Source of the DNA: Synanceia verrucosa | Taxonomy: Eukaryota; Chordata; Actinopteri; Perciformes; Synanceiidae | NCBI GenBank assembly: GCA_029721515.1 | Contig: CM056556.1 | Location: forward strand, 14,404,098 to 14,468,097 | DNA: 64,000 bases | Direction: 5' to 3' | In this document: positions 44,301-57,514 of the stretch, piece after piece | Position numbering within the stretch: the first letter of the stretch is position 1 | Layout of the letters: the number at the start of each line of letters is the position of its first letter | The notes under the pieces: model-generated | Database searches by the model: none | The model's input: the letters and a program-made list of their open reading frames with translations, nothing else | What the model was told of the DNA's origin: nothing | Made by a program: the position numbers and the translations under genes

Positions 44301-46199
44301 TTGAAATCGGAGAAGCATGTATGACATCATGTTCACATCATTGCGCAATGAGTAAGGGATGGGATAAACAGCACTGGAGGAAGTCATTGTGCTGCCCAGT
44401 AAGTTAATTTTACTCTCTACTTGTGGGCTGAATAAAACGTCCTGAGACTATATTTGGCATGTTTTTACTGATCAAAGGACAACTAATTTCCCCTCATTGG
44501 TAGTTAGGCAGAGATGTAATAAAGTCTCAGAGGTTTACAATCCACTGATTTCAAAGGGCTGCATTAAGGCTGGAAGATGTCTCTATCTGTAGGCGTTTGA
44601 TGCCAGCGCAGGTGCCGAGTGGCTCCTCTGTAGACAGGAGAATCCTCCCTCTTACCTAGCAGACAGGCACAAGGTGACTGCTGAGCTGGCACCAGAACAA
44701 AGCCCTCCAACAGCTGCCTGATGATGTGCAACCATTAATTACATTCTGATGCCTCAAGTCTGGCCTGTGTCGCTGAGCGGAGAACCCTCGATTTGTCGAA
44801 CATGGGGCAATTATGTAAGAATGCCTTGCACAATGTTAACCAGACATAACACTGTACGGTATATGTACTTAATAATGACCCTGTCTATTCAACTTTTACA
44901 TTATCACACCCTCCTTGAAGACATGTCATTTCATATTTTGTAAGCTGAACAGCGAAAATTTCTTTTATTCTGTCTAAAACAAGGGTGCAAAGTTAGTCGG
45001 AAACTGCTGAGTCAGTTTTTTATTTGCACAGTATGACCATAGCCTCAGTTAGGTATAATATGACACCTAGATGAAAATGAATAAACAGAACTGCAGGGGC
45101 TAAAGGATTTAATAGCTCCAGATCTGGTTGGCCTGTCATCCATTTATTTCCATTTTCTAGTTGAGAAAGGTTTACGCAGCCGAAAAGAGAAACATACTTT
45201 GTCACTCTCACTTTAGCTAAATGGTATTGGGTTGCTTGTGTGCTGATGATAAGCTACAGTGCAGTGAAGCATTTATTATTCACCCAGACTACTGTGGGCT
45301 TCAGTTGCGAAATGTCTGCTGCTGCCAAAAGAAGAATTACATGTACTGACCCTCAGTGCTGGACTTTCTGTCATGTCAGTACTGTTGGACCTTGGAAATG
45401 TTGGAGAGTAGCTGTAAAGTTCTCAATGACTCCAGTCCAGTAAACTGAGAAAATGCTTGACTCTCTAGAAATATCTACATGGTAATACTTTTGACTGATA
45501 TGCCTGTTATTATTAATCCAATGCTTTGTGTGCTGTGTATCAGTTTAACCTATAAGGACCAGAATATGATGTTTGTATGTTTCACTTTTCCTTCCTAAGT
45601 GCTGAGAATGACAACAAATATGCTGAGAAGATTTTGAAGTCGCTTGTTGAGAAAACTGAGAAGCAATGACCCTGGCTTTCAGACACGACCACACTTTCAG
45701 ATCCCACGGGTATACCAGCGCATACAGGTAGGTATCAGGCTCTAATCCAATCATTTCCACCTTAATGGGCCTTATTCATAGATATTCTAAAAGGGATTAA
45801 AAAGTGATGGAACAGCTCGGCTTGGGCAAATAAGGTATTGTATTTATTTTCTTAAAAAGATACCGTGAAAAAAAGTCTGAATTTTTAATCAAAAACTTTC
45901 ATCAAAAGGAATGGATTGCATTTAGCTGTGTATTATGCAACAAAGCCTCTGCACTCCATCTCAAATTGATGCAAGGTTAAACAGAAAAGCACACAAACTC
46001 AGCTTTGTGAATATTATGTTCATTTCTTCACATGGACAACTGTCTTAACTACCTGTGGAACAAAAGAAGTAGTTCTTTTGTATGCTGTATATCCAGAAAG
46101 ATGTGCTGTTCTGCCCCAGGTAAGTAGAAAACAAAGGGCCCAGTATTATCAACTGACAAGGAGCAGCAGCTGGTGCCTAACTGCTTCCTCTTCCAAAGT

Positions 46200-46540
46200 G
46201 GATGACCTGGCAGTTGGTGGATACATCCAATTCCAACAATCACAACCAGCCGCAACAAAAACGGTGGCTTACCATGTGTCCTGAACACAATGCAACACAC
46301 CAGGCAACAAACAGGCCAGGTGCTGTGGTGTTGTATGACCTGTCTTTGTGTGAGTGCGAAAGGCTGAAGCTGCTGTTTCACAGTTCAATGACAGAAGGCG
46401 GGGAGCAAGAACCGGAGCACCGCTTTGGATTCAATGCCAGGCGACCGCTGCAGGTGACTCCATTGACACCAAGACACCGCCGTGACCGTTTGCAGTGGGC
46501 ACAAAACCATCACTCAGCAATAACAACAGACATTTATTGA
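46200..46540 (+). pseudogene. Possible fragment of a Tc1/mariner-type transposase
   Basis: A 112-codon frame contains FGFNARRPLQVTPLTPRHRR directly followed by DRLQWAQNHH. The pattern (R-x-P-L-x-x-x-LTPRHRRxRLxWAxxH) is that of the second helix-turn-helix and linker before the catalytic core of Tc1-like transposases. The DDE core does not follow; the frame ends at 46540 and the sequence becomes AT-rich. The N-terminal part of the frame is not recognisable and may be out-of-frame or unrelated DNA. Confidence 0.45.
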
Positions 46541-47149
46541 AATAAAATAAATACTTTTTTTTGCAAAATTTGGGAGCAGGCATTTTTCACTGATTTCATT
46601 CCCTCAATATAGGAGAGGCACATGTGTAAATAATAATGACAGTGGCTTGATTACATGTAGCTTCAACAGTTTCCTCGCTGTCACACTATTCTTGTCTTAG
46701 CAGGACACTTGAATAAAGGAGCCATTGTTAATATTAGTGACACCTGTGCTTTACTACAGCAAGTCTAATTGTCTGCTGTGAAAAAAAACAAACAAACAAA
46801 AAAAGCATGTCCTCAATAGGGGCCCAGCAGATCTATTCTGCCCTGGGGCTCCCAGACAGGTTAATCTGGCCCTGCTCCCCATGGTTGTTCACCAAAATGA
46901 GACGTGTCTTTGTTTGGAACAATGTGCATCAACAGCCCTGCAAAAGGAAACAAAAACACATACACTACAAAAACAATATGCATCCACACAAAAGACAACA
47001 ATGACACAGCCACAATCAAACAGAGAAAAGCAAGTTTTGAAGGAATCCTTATGGCAATATCCCACAAAAACCAGCAGGTTTTATAGATGTCATTTAAATA
47101 TTCACGTGTGTCAATTAAATCATTCCCCAAACAGATTAATTTCTCATAC

Positions 47150-47285
47150 CTGTCTGCCCTACCCGCTGGGCTCCTGCCCTCCTCTCAGCCATCCGCCGTT
47201 GCCAAGGTTTCCGTGTACGCGCTGCCTGAGAGAGCGGAGCCGCGCGATTGTCATAGAGTATTGCCAGACATGGCGGCGGACCTAC
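47150..47285 (+). promoter_or_regulatory. plekha5: plekha5 promoter/5' UTR with a YY1-like site at the start codon
   Basis: Base composition changes sharply to GC and CpG-rich from about 47195 onwards, unlike the AT-rich flanks. No TATA box is evident. ACATGGCGGCGG at 47269-47280 matches the YY1 consensus (ATGGCGGC), which often overlaps the translation start of TATA-less vertebrate promoters. CCGTTGCCAAGG at about 47192 resembles an RFX half-site. The promoter role is inferred. Confidence 0.45.
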
Positions 47286-48945
47286 AACCCGAGTGGATTT
47301 CTTGTCTCCCTTCTTCCTGGAGTTATGGAGTTACTCGGGATGGACGCGTCTTCTTCATTAAGTATCTATCCCTTAAAAGACTCAAGTAACTTCTCGTTTC
47401 TGATTCGAACTAAGTCGCCGTGTAATGATGAACGCATTTCCCTCTCTCTCAACAGCGAAGAAGCAAAGAGCACAACCTGGCTGCATCCAGTGAGTGGCGA
47501 GGCGGTAATAACCGGACACAGGAAAACTCCAGGTAAGGTGTCACTTAACGGCTGTCAACTTCCTTTGTAGCGTTTAACGGTGACGCCTGTCATGTCCGTG
47601 TGTTGATGTTGTTGTTGTTGTTGTTTATCATATCCCCAAACCGAGACTTCCCACACTAGGAGAGAGTCTGTGACACACTGTGTTTATCAATGCACGAGTG
47701 TTTTTTTTTGGCACACTGGTGTTGTGAAAAGTGAGCCCTCTCGTGCCCACCTCTGCCCTGCTCGTGCCGCTTCAGCCTATTTTTTCAATTTGCTCAGTCA
47801 GTGCCCGTGAAGTTGACCAGTGGACGTTAGCTACGTGAACTCGTTAAAACGACGACTTTCAAAAACACCGCCTTCACGTACAGTAATTTAATGTCAGGAG
47901 CATTTTTATTCCACTGTAGATAAAGTGACGACTTGTGTTGACTGAATCGTCTGTCCGCTATTTGTTCACTGGATGAGTTAACAGAGGCGCAGCCAGTTTG
48001 ACAGGTAGTGCAGCAACAGGAGCTAATGTTAGCTGCGAATCTGCAAAGAAATTAGCGTCCTCTTGCTAACCCACCATTTAAAAACAGCTCAACAGACCAG
48101 TGTGAAACGCTGTGTGTTACATGGAAAACCTATCCCCTTTGCGATGTGTCGTACTGGTGACGTTACCATGCGGCTAACTATGAAGCAGCCTCCTCTCACA
48201 AGTCTCTGCAGAGCTCTTCCACTAATGTTATTGAGTGGCTGCTGCTGCAACTAACATCTCCTTGATTAATCATGGTAGTCTATTGGCTAAATGTCAAAAA
48301 TAGTGAAATGTGCCTGTCAGAGAGTCCCACAGCTCACCCGAAGTCGTTAGAGCTTAAACAATTACTCGTAATCAATATGCAGATTGCCAGAATAATTATC
48401 TGCAAAATTTGGTTAATGGTTTAAGCTTTCTTTCTGTGTCTTTCAAGCACAACAAATATCCTTCCAGCATATCTAATGTAAGGATTATGTGCTTTTATGA
48501 TGGTAAATTGAATGTATTTTTGGATTTTGGGCTGCTGGACAGACAACATATTCATTGTAAAAACTGAACATTACAAATTGCTTAATTGTTCAAAACAGAC
48601 ACACATTTTGCTGCAGAGATATTTAATAAGCAATTAAAAAAACAGTAATACCTCACATTAGAGAAGCTGGAGACAGCAAATGATTGACCTTCTTACTTGA
48701 AAAATGACCATTTTCATGGTTTCAGAGGTTTCAATTTTGCAACGCAAAACAACTCAACTCAGTGTCTCAGAGCGTGAATCGACAGCTGGGAGAGCATTGC
48801 TTAAGACAGTAATTTAATAAACGCAACATCTGTTTGTTGCACCAGTTTGTTTTCACTTATTTTTGTCCACATCTCCCTCTTTCACAGACCTACCCACTGG
48901 CTGGGAAGAAGGATTTACTTTCGAGGGTGCACGGTGCTTTATCAA
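47270..48945 (+). CDS. plekha5: plekha5: first three coding exons (tandem WW domains), gene continues past the window
   Basis: Adaptor protein with two WW domains and a PH domain that binds phosphoinositides and acts at cell junctions and microtubules. Exons 47270-47361, 47456-47532 and 48888-48945 join in frame. Exon 1 reads MAADLQPEWISCLPSSW and RDGRVFFI; exon 2 reads NEEAKSTTWLHPVSGEAV and completes WW domain 1 with both signature tryptophans. Exon 3 reads DLPTGWEEGFTFEGARCFI, the first half of WW domain 2, where cysteine stands in place of the usual first tyrosine of the YY pair. The start is chosen because MAADL plus the WW domain matches vertebrate PLEKHA5, although the same frame is open upstream to an ATG at 47087. 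No exon 4 was found before the right edge. Confidence 0.95.
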
Positions 48946-51900
48946 GTGAGTTTAACAACCCCCCTCCACAAGACACACACCCATCATAACCCCAGCCATT
49001 TCAATCCAAGGTACCTCCCTGATGCATGTCAGCATTCCTTGATTATAAACAGGATCCATTTATTTATCACCAGTTTTATCACTCCAAACACTGGGCTAGC
49101 CCTGAAAACACATTGTGTATTACTAGTTTAGATTGCATGGCTATAAATTTGGAACCTTTACTCACCATTTCTGTACTGTACTGTAGAAGCCTATCACAAA
49201 AGTTAATGATTACACAGGAACATTGTGCAAATACCAGACAGACATGGGCAAAGTGTGGTTGTTGTCTTCTTGTGAGCTGCTTTCAGACTCAGAACTGAGC
49301 CAAAGAAAAGTGTGTTCTCGTTTTGTGATGGTTATTAAACTGTTATCCTCATTGTTTGTGTTTATATGGTTTGCTCAGAGTTTAAAAAGACACTTGTTTT
49401 AAATTGACGCTGGAAAATATTTCAGAGGTACACGGCAACCTACGGTGTTACAGGAATTTCAAAAGACTTCTTATTTAAAGTCCCCTTCCATTGCTTTTGT
49501 TTGAATGTCATATCCACAGTATGCTCATTTGTCGACACTACGTGGGCAGGAGGAAATGTGATGTATCCTCCATGTCGCAGTGTTTTGTGATACATATTTT
49601 TAGTGTGTTCTTGTTTGTGATCATTTCCGCTTATGCAAACCATCTTTGAGTGCCCTGAAAAACGAAAGAAACTTTGATTGGTTTGTGCGACTTTGTATTT
49701 GAAGACCATGATCTACATGAGTCACACTAGTTAGCCATGTTACAAAGTCTTTAAACTAGAGAATATTTCACGTTGTCATGTCTCCCTCCTCCATGGTTAC
49801 CTGACACATGCGACTGATCAAAAGCACTGTCGTTCACTCAGCTCTGATTCATCATCTGTCCTCCTCAGAATGTTTTAAATCCAAGGATATGGCTTCTAAA
49901 ATTTATTTTTTACACTCTAATGAAATACTCACACAGCAGCTTCTGTATGATTGAAGACATTGCAATGTACAGGCCATGAATTTAGAATATTATGCCTTAT
50001 TATACTCACTGAATCCTCTCTGCGTCTTTGACTTCCCTGTGAATTTGAGGAGCTTCATGTGGCAGGTTGCCAGGCAGTCCGACTGAAAGGCAGTCATTTT
50101 CTATTCCAGTATTTCATCACAGCTACTCAGTGCAAAGCAGACTCGGGGACCACATTCGTTATTTGATCACTGTGACTCTGGCACAGCCGATGACATGGTA
50201 TTGTTCCCTGTATAACAAGTTACAAACTAATCACTTTGCTCTCCACAACGCACACAGACTGCATTTTGCAAGTTTCATTTGAATTAATGTGTCCTTAGAA
50301 GCTGCAGATGATTTTTCAGCTCTACTTCTGCAAATGACTTGGCTGTCAATAGATGTCATTGGACCTCATGCAAAATACAAGACAAACCTGGTGTTCACAG
50401 CTTTATCTGAGGTTTAAGACTGAGAGTTTAGTCTAGTAATGGGAAATTCACATTTTATCTTATCCATGAAAAACATATAATGTCTGATATTGTATATTTA
50501 TTATGTATTTCCACAATTAACAACAGCGAATCTAATATAATATTGTTCACATCTGCCTCAGTCATCTTAACAGCAATATTTTACAGCAACCATTCATCGG
50601 CTGATGCACCACTTTTTGTTAGTTTTTCTTCAAAGGAGCCTATGAACCGCCCTGTTAGTCACCTGCAGTGTCAACTAACTGTCACAAAATAAACTGCAAA
50701 CATAAGCATGTGTCCAGCTGGTTTAACTAGGTCTGTTTTAAAGTGTAGTTAGTAAAATGAGAAATTAAAACAGCCCCAGCATTGTATTGACCTCTAATAG
50801 TACTGCCCTTTGTTTGGAAAAAAAAAGAAAAGAAACAAACCCCCAAAATTCCCTTATTTTTCTTTCCCCTTGTGGTGCATGTCATTTACTTTTGATTCTT
50901 GTAATTTATTTTTGAATGTATAAAAGGAACCAACTGATAGCTAAATTGGGAGCCCTGAATTTGAAGTGTAAATCTATTTCACATCTCTCATGTAAAAATG
51001 TTACGAGTGCTTCCTTTTGTGGTGGGCCCACAGAAAATGCTAGTAGGCATACGGCACTGCCTGCTTAATGCATAGACGAGGCCCATTAGCTAATATGGGT
51101 TTTAATAATAATAAAAACAAAAATAACTCATATTTATGTATTGCCCTTCTGGGAACCCAAGGGTGCATTTTGTGGGTGAAATGCAGATAATAGCCTACAT
51201 GTGACTAAAGCTGCCCCAGTCTTGTTTGGACCGTCAGACTCATTTTCCCGGGCTGTTTACTGGGATGACCCATGATGTTCCTCGCTGTCGTCTTACTTAA
51301 CAAGAGCTTTTAGATTTCTCATTATGTGGTCGCTGCTGTAAATGTCATTAAGCTGGCTGCTGTGGGGTCATTTCAAGACACGGCATCAAGTTGTCAGCCT
51401 TTAGTGATGAACATGCACTTAAATTTGAGTAATTGTAAATTGTCAAACGATGCCTGTTCATTCCATTTGTGACTCTGTGTTTTGACATAGAGATTTTTTG
51501 ATAAGCTCATGTGATAACTGGCTTGGACAGCACTTGGGACATTTTGAGGCTTTATGCGAGGCTGCCAAAAAATTCCTCTGAAAACCATCCAAAGCCATTT
51601 AGATTCGTAATGTACATAAACAAGGTGGCAATAGCAATTCAGACTCATAAGGTAGAGACTTGATCACTAATTTGTTTTGCATCTGTCTTGAAAGACAGGA
51701 TCTGTCCCCTTTGCATGCTAACTGGCTGGTCTGTTACCATCGGGTACACAGTGTGAGCACCAGTGAGCAGATTGTGCTGACGCAGACTGTCCTCTGACGG
51801 GATGCGGTCAGGGAGGATGGAAAGTGCAGGTTGTTGGTGTGATCGTGTTGACTGGAGGCATGGACCCTCACAAAATGTAATTATTTTATGGCGCCGTGAG

Positions 51901-52300
51901 TTTTGAGGTCAGTGCAGATGTTAATTCAATCAGTCGTGGCTTACTGCTCTCCTCACACTGAGCAGTCTGTTTTCAGATGCTGGATTGTGCGCAGGTGGTC
52001 CAAGGCCAGTTTTGGGCAATGAAGTGTCACCTGGCTAGTACTTGCTCTCCTGCCAATAGAGCACGAGCTAACGAGGAGGTGTGAATCTGCAAACTATGAG
52101 CTTGTTTATTTCATTCACAGGCAGACATGAATAACTAAAGTCAGTGAATTGTGACTGTTTTGTTTCCCTGGGTCAGACATGATGGCATGTAGCGCAAAAT
52201 GTAACTTCCTTTTGTTAAGAAGCTACAGATAAAAACAGTTATGTGACTGTTATTTTTCTTTTCAAAGGTGCGTTTGTTTTTGTCTAAAGAATGTGTATCC

Positions 52301-52302
<2 letters not shown>

Positions 52303-52344
<42 letters not shown>
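52303..52344 (+). repeat. CA microsatellite
   Basis: About twenty uninterrupted CA units in plekha5 intron 3. Confidence 0.92.
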
Positions 52345-52349
<5 letters not shown>

Positions 52350-55300
52350 ATCTTCCCATCTGCTGTGGTTCATTGAGGACAGAGTAATGGGTCAATAGCA
52401 CTTGCCCATTAGGCCTAATACATTTAACTTTTTAAGCTGTGGCTTTCGGCGCTGGTCTAAACTGCTGAATCTCTTAATAAATCTGAGAATGCTGAGTTCT
52501 ATCCAGCCATTCTGCTGCATAGATAATCCACACCCTTTCTCCTTTCTCCTGTCTGTTAATTCGTACCTTGTGTCAAGAGTCATGATCTGGGAGACTTATC
52601 TCCCGCTGAACAACACTTCTGTGCAAAGATCCGCAGCTATAGGCTTTTTGATGCTGAAGATTAAAACACCCTGTGCTGCACAGGAGACTCAAGCCATTGG
52701 ACATTTTATGTTCATGGCATTTTCTCTTTATGTCTCTCTAGGGTGGACTAGTGAATTCTGCAGGCGCCCAGAGTGCAGTATCTGTTCACTTTGTTTTTGC
52801 CTGTGACGTACAGCGAACAGCGTTTTGATGAGACTGTGCCATCTGGCTGATTTGTGCTTTCCATTTTATCTGTTGCACATAATTTCACATTTTAGCTTAA
52901 GCTTCATTTTGAACAAGATGTAGGGACATGATTTGGGCAATTGGACCAGCATTTTGTCAAAGTGTTTGTCCGTCACTGTTGGCTAATGAGGGCCGTTGAC
53001 CTGTGACAACATTGTGCATCAGGACACACGGGGTAAAGTCCGTTTGCAAAAGGCTTAATATTTTGGTAGGAGTGATGACTTTAATTACTAAATTGAGATT
53101 TGTTGCCTCGTGGATGCAGGAAGTGTTTACAGCAATTATGTTTCTGAACAGACAGGTGCAAGTCTCTTTGTTTGCTATTCTTGTCTCAATTATTCTCCCT
53201 GGAAAAGGGGGAAAACTGCTGAAGTCAGGGCTAATTGCTGTAGGTTACACAAAGAGGTAGCAGACATTGTGTTTTGATGGCTAATGAGTGAGTAATAATT
53301 ACAGTAGTAGGCTCAAATGGCTGACCCTTGCATTGCTACAGACCAAGAGTCTAGCTTTACTGCTGCCCAGTTATTAATGTTTCATTTGGTAACATTTTGT
53401 CAACGTCCTTTGAGGGTAATTTGCCTTTTCTGAGTGCTCATCAGTATAAAGTGCAACTTAAGTCTGCTCTGCAACTGCCACTTTCATCAGGCGGTTCACT
53501 TCTGCAGCTGCATAATTCATCACTCTGAACAGAGGAAAGCATGTCAATTGAAATTTGGCCAATTATGAAAAAAAAAACTCTGCGGTGGATCTCTGTTTAG
53601 CTCTTGGCTGATGTAGTGCTTTGAAAGCCCACACACTGGCTGACTGCACAGTTAAAAGAAGGAGTTGCTCTCATGTGGATCAATGTTTGGTTGTGGTGAT
53701 TGTCACTCAAAGATAGATAATCAGTTCCTCTTGTTCGATGTTTTTCTGTTGATAAACCATTAAGAGTATCTGTTTGTCACAATGACTGATGTGTTAAAAA
53801 CGTCTAAGGCGTCTGTGTCTAATATTTAGCATAATGATTCACATCAAGGTTGTTGTTTAAAAGATGCAACACATGGAACCCAGACGAAGAGGATGATTTC
53901 ATAATGATTTCCTCTAAAAATCAGCAAACTTGTAAGCAAATACTTGGTTATTTAAACATCAAGCAGATACAGAGCAACACGAACACTTATTTGATCTGTC
54001 AGTCCAATATTCACTTTCTTTTAGATCTGCTTTCTTTGTTCACCAACTCCTGAGGGAAATATCTGGCTCCTTAACTGCTAAATGTTCCACTATGTTCACG
54101 ACCGATATGCTAACTTTGTCTGTTGTTTGGTGCTGGAGGTAGCATACAGTGTATTTTTTTTTTAATCTGAAAGATGCTAAAATGCTCCTTAGTGTCCTGA
54201 CACTCCAAGCCGACTTTTGGCTGCCCGTGGTAGATTCAACTTTATTCGGAGCTGAGAAAAATCAGTCTGAATGGCTGTTCAACTTATGCCGAGCAGTGCA
54301 TAAGAAGAGAAACAGACGTGAGGAAAGCAAACCAATGGCTAAGGCTCTTTCAATGTTTCCTCTTCATCTCATCCGATCATTCCAACACTCATATTTTCAC
54401 AACAACGTGGTCATTTGGAATGCAGCTACATGGTGACTAAATGGTCAGCAGATACTGCTTTTGAATGACGACAGCAGACTTCCCCTACCTGCCGGTATGG
54501 AGAGGCTCTCATGCAGGTACAGGATATATGTTAGAGTGCAACTTTTTCACTGGTGACAGGAGGGGACACAGCAGGCGGTCTTCATCGCTGTTTGTTCTTT
54601 GATGTCGGGTTGGTGTGTCTGGGCCTTTGGAGCGGAGGGGAACTGCTGAGTCAGATAATAAGTCTCTGTTGGTTCTTCAATGCAAGCAGTCCCTATAGCC
54701 ACTTTAAAGAAACATTTTAGAGAATGTGTGTTGGTTATAAATTTGGACAAAGAAACAGTTCCTAGAGTAGTTAAAAATATTTCACCAATCAAATTACCCT
54801 ACACTGTCAGTATACTAAATGAAAAGTTCTCCACTTGCATTAAAAATTCAGGAAAGTGTCTCTTTTCGTGCCACTGGACCAGTATTTCTGTTCTTGTCCT
54901 GCCTCTTCATCTCTGCAGCTCCAGACACTTAAGAGGCTGACACTTCAGGGCATCAGTGAAACGAGGCATCTTATCAGACATCTGAAGAATGGATTAGACT
55001 TAAAGCATAGGGGATTTTACTCATTTTGTGCCAAAAGTGAGTAAAATCCCCAGTGCTAAGGGACAATCTGAGGAATGGGTTCATGCTGATTCTTGTTTGT
55101 TTGCAGTGGCATTTTCTACCTGTATTGTTGTATGACTTGAGAGTTAAGGTCTTGATCTTTCAGGTCAAAATCAACACTGGCTCTATCTTCTCTCCTGGGA
55201 ATAATCCAAGCTTCTCTCTCTGTGCAAAGTACTGTATACTTAATGTATATCAGACCTGATTATGTAACCCTGAAAATCCAGTCACAGTAGTGAGAGTGTG

Positions 55301-57204
55301 AAGGAGGTTAGACTTTAAATAACATTACATGCAAGAAAAGGCTGTATGTTAAATCCTTTAATAAGTGATCATATTTTTTAAAAAAATGTCCAATTTGCTT
55401 GATCTGGATAAATATTGACTTTACAGTTGGTTGTTGACTTCTCTGGTGCATCAAATCATGTGAAAGAAAACTGTGACCAGTCACAAGGTTTTTTTTTTTC
55501 TTCTCCATAATCACGCTGTGATTATGTGTTGTCTGCTTTCAAAACATGATTACAGCTGCAGTCAACAGCATTGTCACTACACCTTCAGTGTGATGTAACT
55601 ACATTTTCTATGCAGGGAAATCTTTTATATCACGGGCGTTGAAAATACTTGTGCCTTATTAGCTTGCAGGTGTAAAATTGTGTATCGGGACACCACATGA
55701 ATAGCTGCAATCAACCGTTTAATGTGAAACCACTTTAAATCAGTGTGCAACGGTGTGGCAAACTTACAATTCTGTGCAAGTCAAGACACCAAATGCACAA
55801 ATGAAAGTGCACAAAACTATAAGCTTAATAATTTGATTTGGTGGACTGTCTCAGCTATAGGCTAACACCTTGCATTCTTTCTTATTGTCAGCAGGGGTTG
55901 ACTAGTTGCAAAAAGAGGTCACAAAAATATTGTATAGAATCTGTGTGAAAACTTCTCACTTGATATAGTTCAGATTTGAGTTCCAATTCTTCTTTAATAC
56001 AACATGATGCTCCCTTTTAGAGTCAAATAGACCATAAACCATGGTAGGTCCTATGCACAGTGTGTTTAATTTCACAAAAGTTAACTGTAACAATTTGGTC
56101 ACCTAAAAATGCTTAAAACTATTCAGCGTTTTGTTGTACTTCGATCTGGTGGTGAAAAATGGTGAACTCAAGGCTTCAAGGCAGAGGTCCACAAAGCACC
56201 GAGTGAGTGATGTCACAGTGACACGTCTATGGCTCACACAGTTTCATAATGTTTTTGGGTTAAGCTGAAACGAACTACATTGTATGCTGCATATTTGTTA
56301 TTGTCTAATAAGCTGAAGACTAATTTTAATTCAGCAACATACATAGTATAATACCAGTTAAGTCACACTAAAAATAGCCTCTTCAAACCTAATTAAACTT
56401 ATCCTGCAGAGGATTGCTGGGACAACACTCACAGATATTCCACTTTCTACGTAAATCAATAGCAACAGTCCACTTTCACACACAAATGCTGGTCTTTGGC
56501 TGCGTCTTTCTCAGTGTGTGTTTCTCAGTTGGTAGCACCTTGAAGTAGTTCAGGAGATTTATTAAAAAGGCAGCAAGTAGAGCCAGTTTCTTTCATTTGT
56601 TTTACTGGAGCAACAACCTATCGCGGCACACGTTAGGTGACAGGTATGTGCACAGTGGACAGCTCACCACTCTGCTAACACAAAGATGGACGACCTTGTG
56701 ACGACCTTTCATAGTGGAAGAAATTTCTAGAGCCCATCCACTTCTCCAAACAACATTTAAAAGATGAATGACAGTTTTAATGTGACCTTTTTGTCTTTGG
56801 GAAATTAGCATAATATAAGAAAAACATGGCACTGTCAGATGATATCTGACTGACAGTAATGGACTCTGGAGGAAACGCTCCTTGTGTTGTGTCAATCTTT
56901 GCCTCTGCAATCCATTATTATTATACGCAGATTCAGTGTAAAATGTGATGATTATGTGTAGTTGGTATTGGATGAAGATGACCCTGATAATCATCTTAAT
57001 CATAATAGTGGAGCCTGTATGCACCGCTATGTGCTCATTCCCATACACATGGCTAACATTAACAAATTGCACACCAGGGACAATGCCTTATTCAAACTGC
57101 AAAGCTCTGAGAGTGTTTACTCTCCCCCTTGGCAGGGGGAGGCTCTGATGGCTGTGGTTGCTGACTCATTAACTCTGTCAGTGCTCTGTATGCATGCAGC
57201 CCAC

Positions 57205-57205
<1 letters not shown>

Positions 57206-57249
<44 letters not shown>
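57206..57249 (+). repeat. GT microsatellite
   Basis: About twenty-one GT units in plekha5 intron 3. Confidence 0.92.
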
Positions 57250-57251
<2 letters not shown>

Positions 57252-57475
57252 GTGATTTAAGGGGGAAACCAGTGGACCCGGATTTGCTGTACATCATCCT
57301 TGTCTCTAGCTCCATAACTCTGTTCTGAGGCTGGGTGCTGACTGAGAGATAGACAGTCAACTAGGTGGGCTTTGAGCTGCTCAGACTGCTCTCACACGTT
57401 TCAATCTCTGTGGGGTCCCTGCCATCTGGCAAGCCCTGGAAGAAAAGTGTGTGTGTGTTTTGGTGTTTGGATGCT

Positions 57476-57514
57476 CTGTGTGTGTGTGCGTGCGTGCGTG
57501 CGTGTGTGTGTGTG
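57476..57514 (+). repeat. GT/GC microsatellite
   Basis: GT units with a central GTGC block, about 40 bp. Confidence 0.88.

Larger units (their letters stand above)
27937..47149. other. Intergenic region (or unrecognised 5' part of plcz1) without identified exons
   Basis: Roughly 19 kb between the first plcz1 exon recognised and the plekha5 promoter. All open frames here are short, overlap simple repeats or look like transposon fragments. The missing plcz1 EF-hand exons should lie in the left part, but no convincing EF-hand loop was found. No CAPZA3-like single-exon frame (about 300 codons) is present. Named repeats are listed separately; the remaining stretches (for example 31.9-33.0, 37-40 and 42-45 kb) look like plain AT-rich unique DNA. 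Confidence 0.6.

Noticed and set aside
46945..47030. CACA/AAAC-rich frames near 46.9-47.0 kb as a small gene
   Set aside because: Low-complexity AT-rich sequence with no codon bias or conserved motif.
46881..47570. 229-codon + strand frame running into plekha5 exon 2
   Set aside because: Most of it is upstream flank and intron; only 47456-47532 is coding, and the true exon 1 uses another frame.
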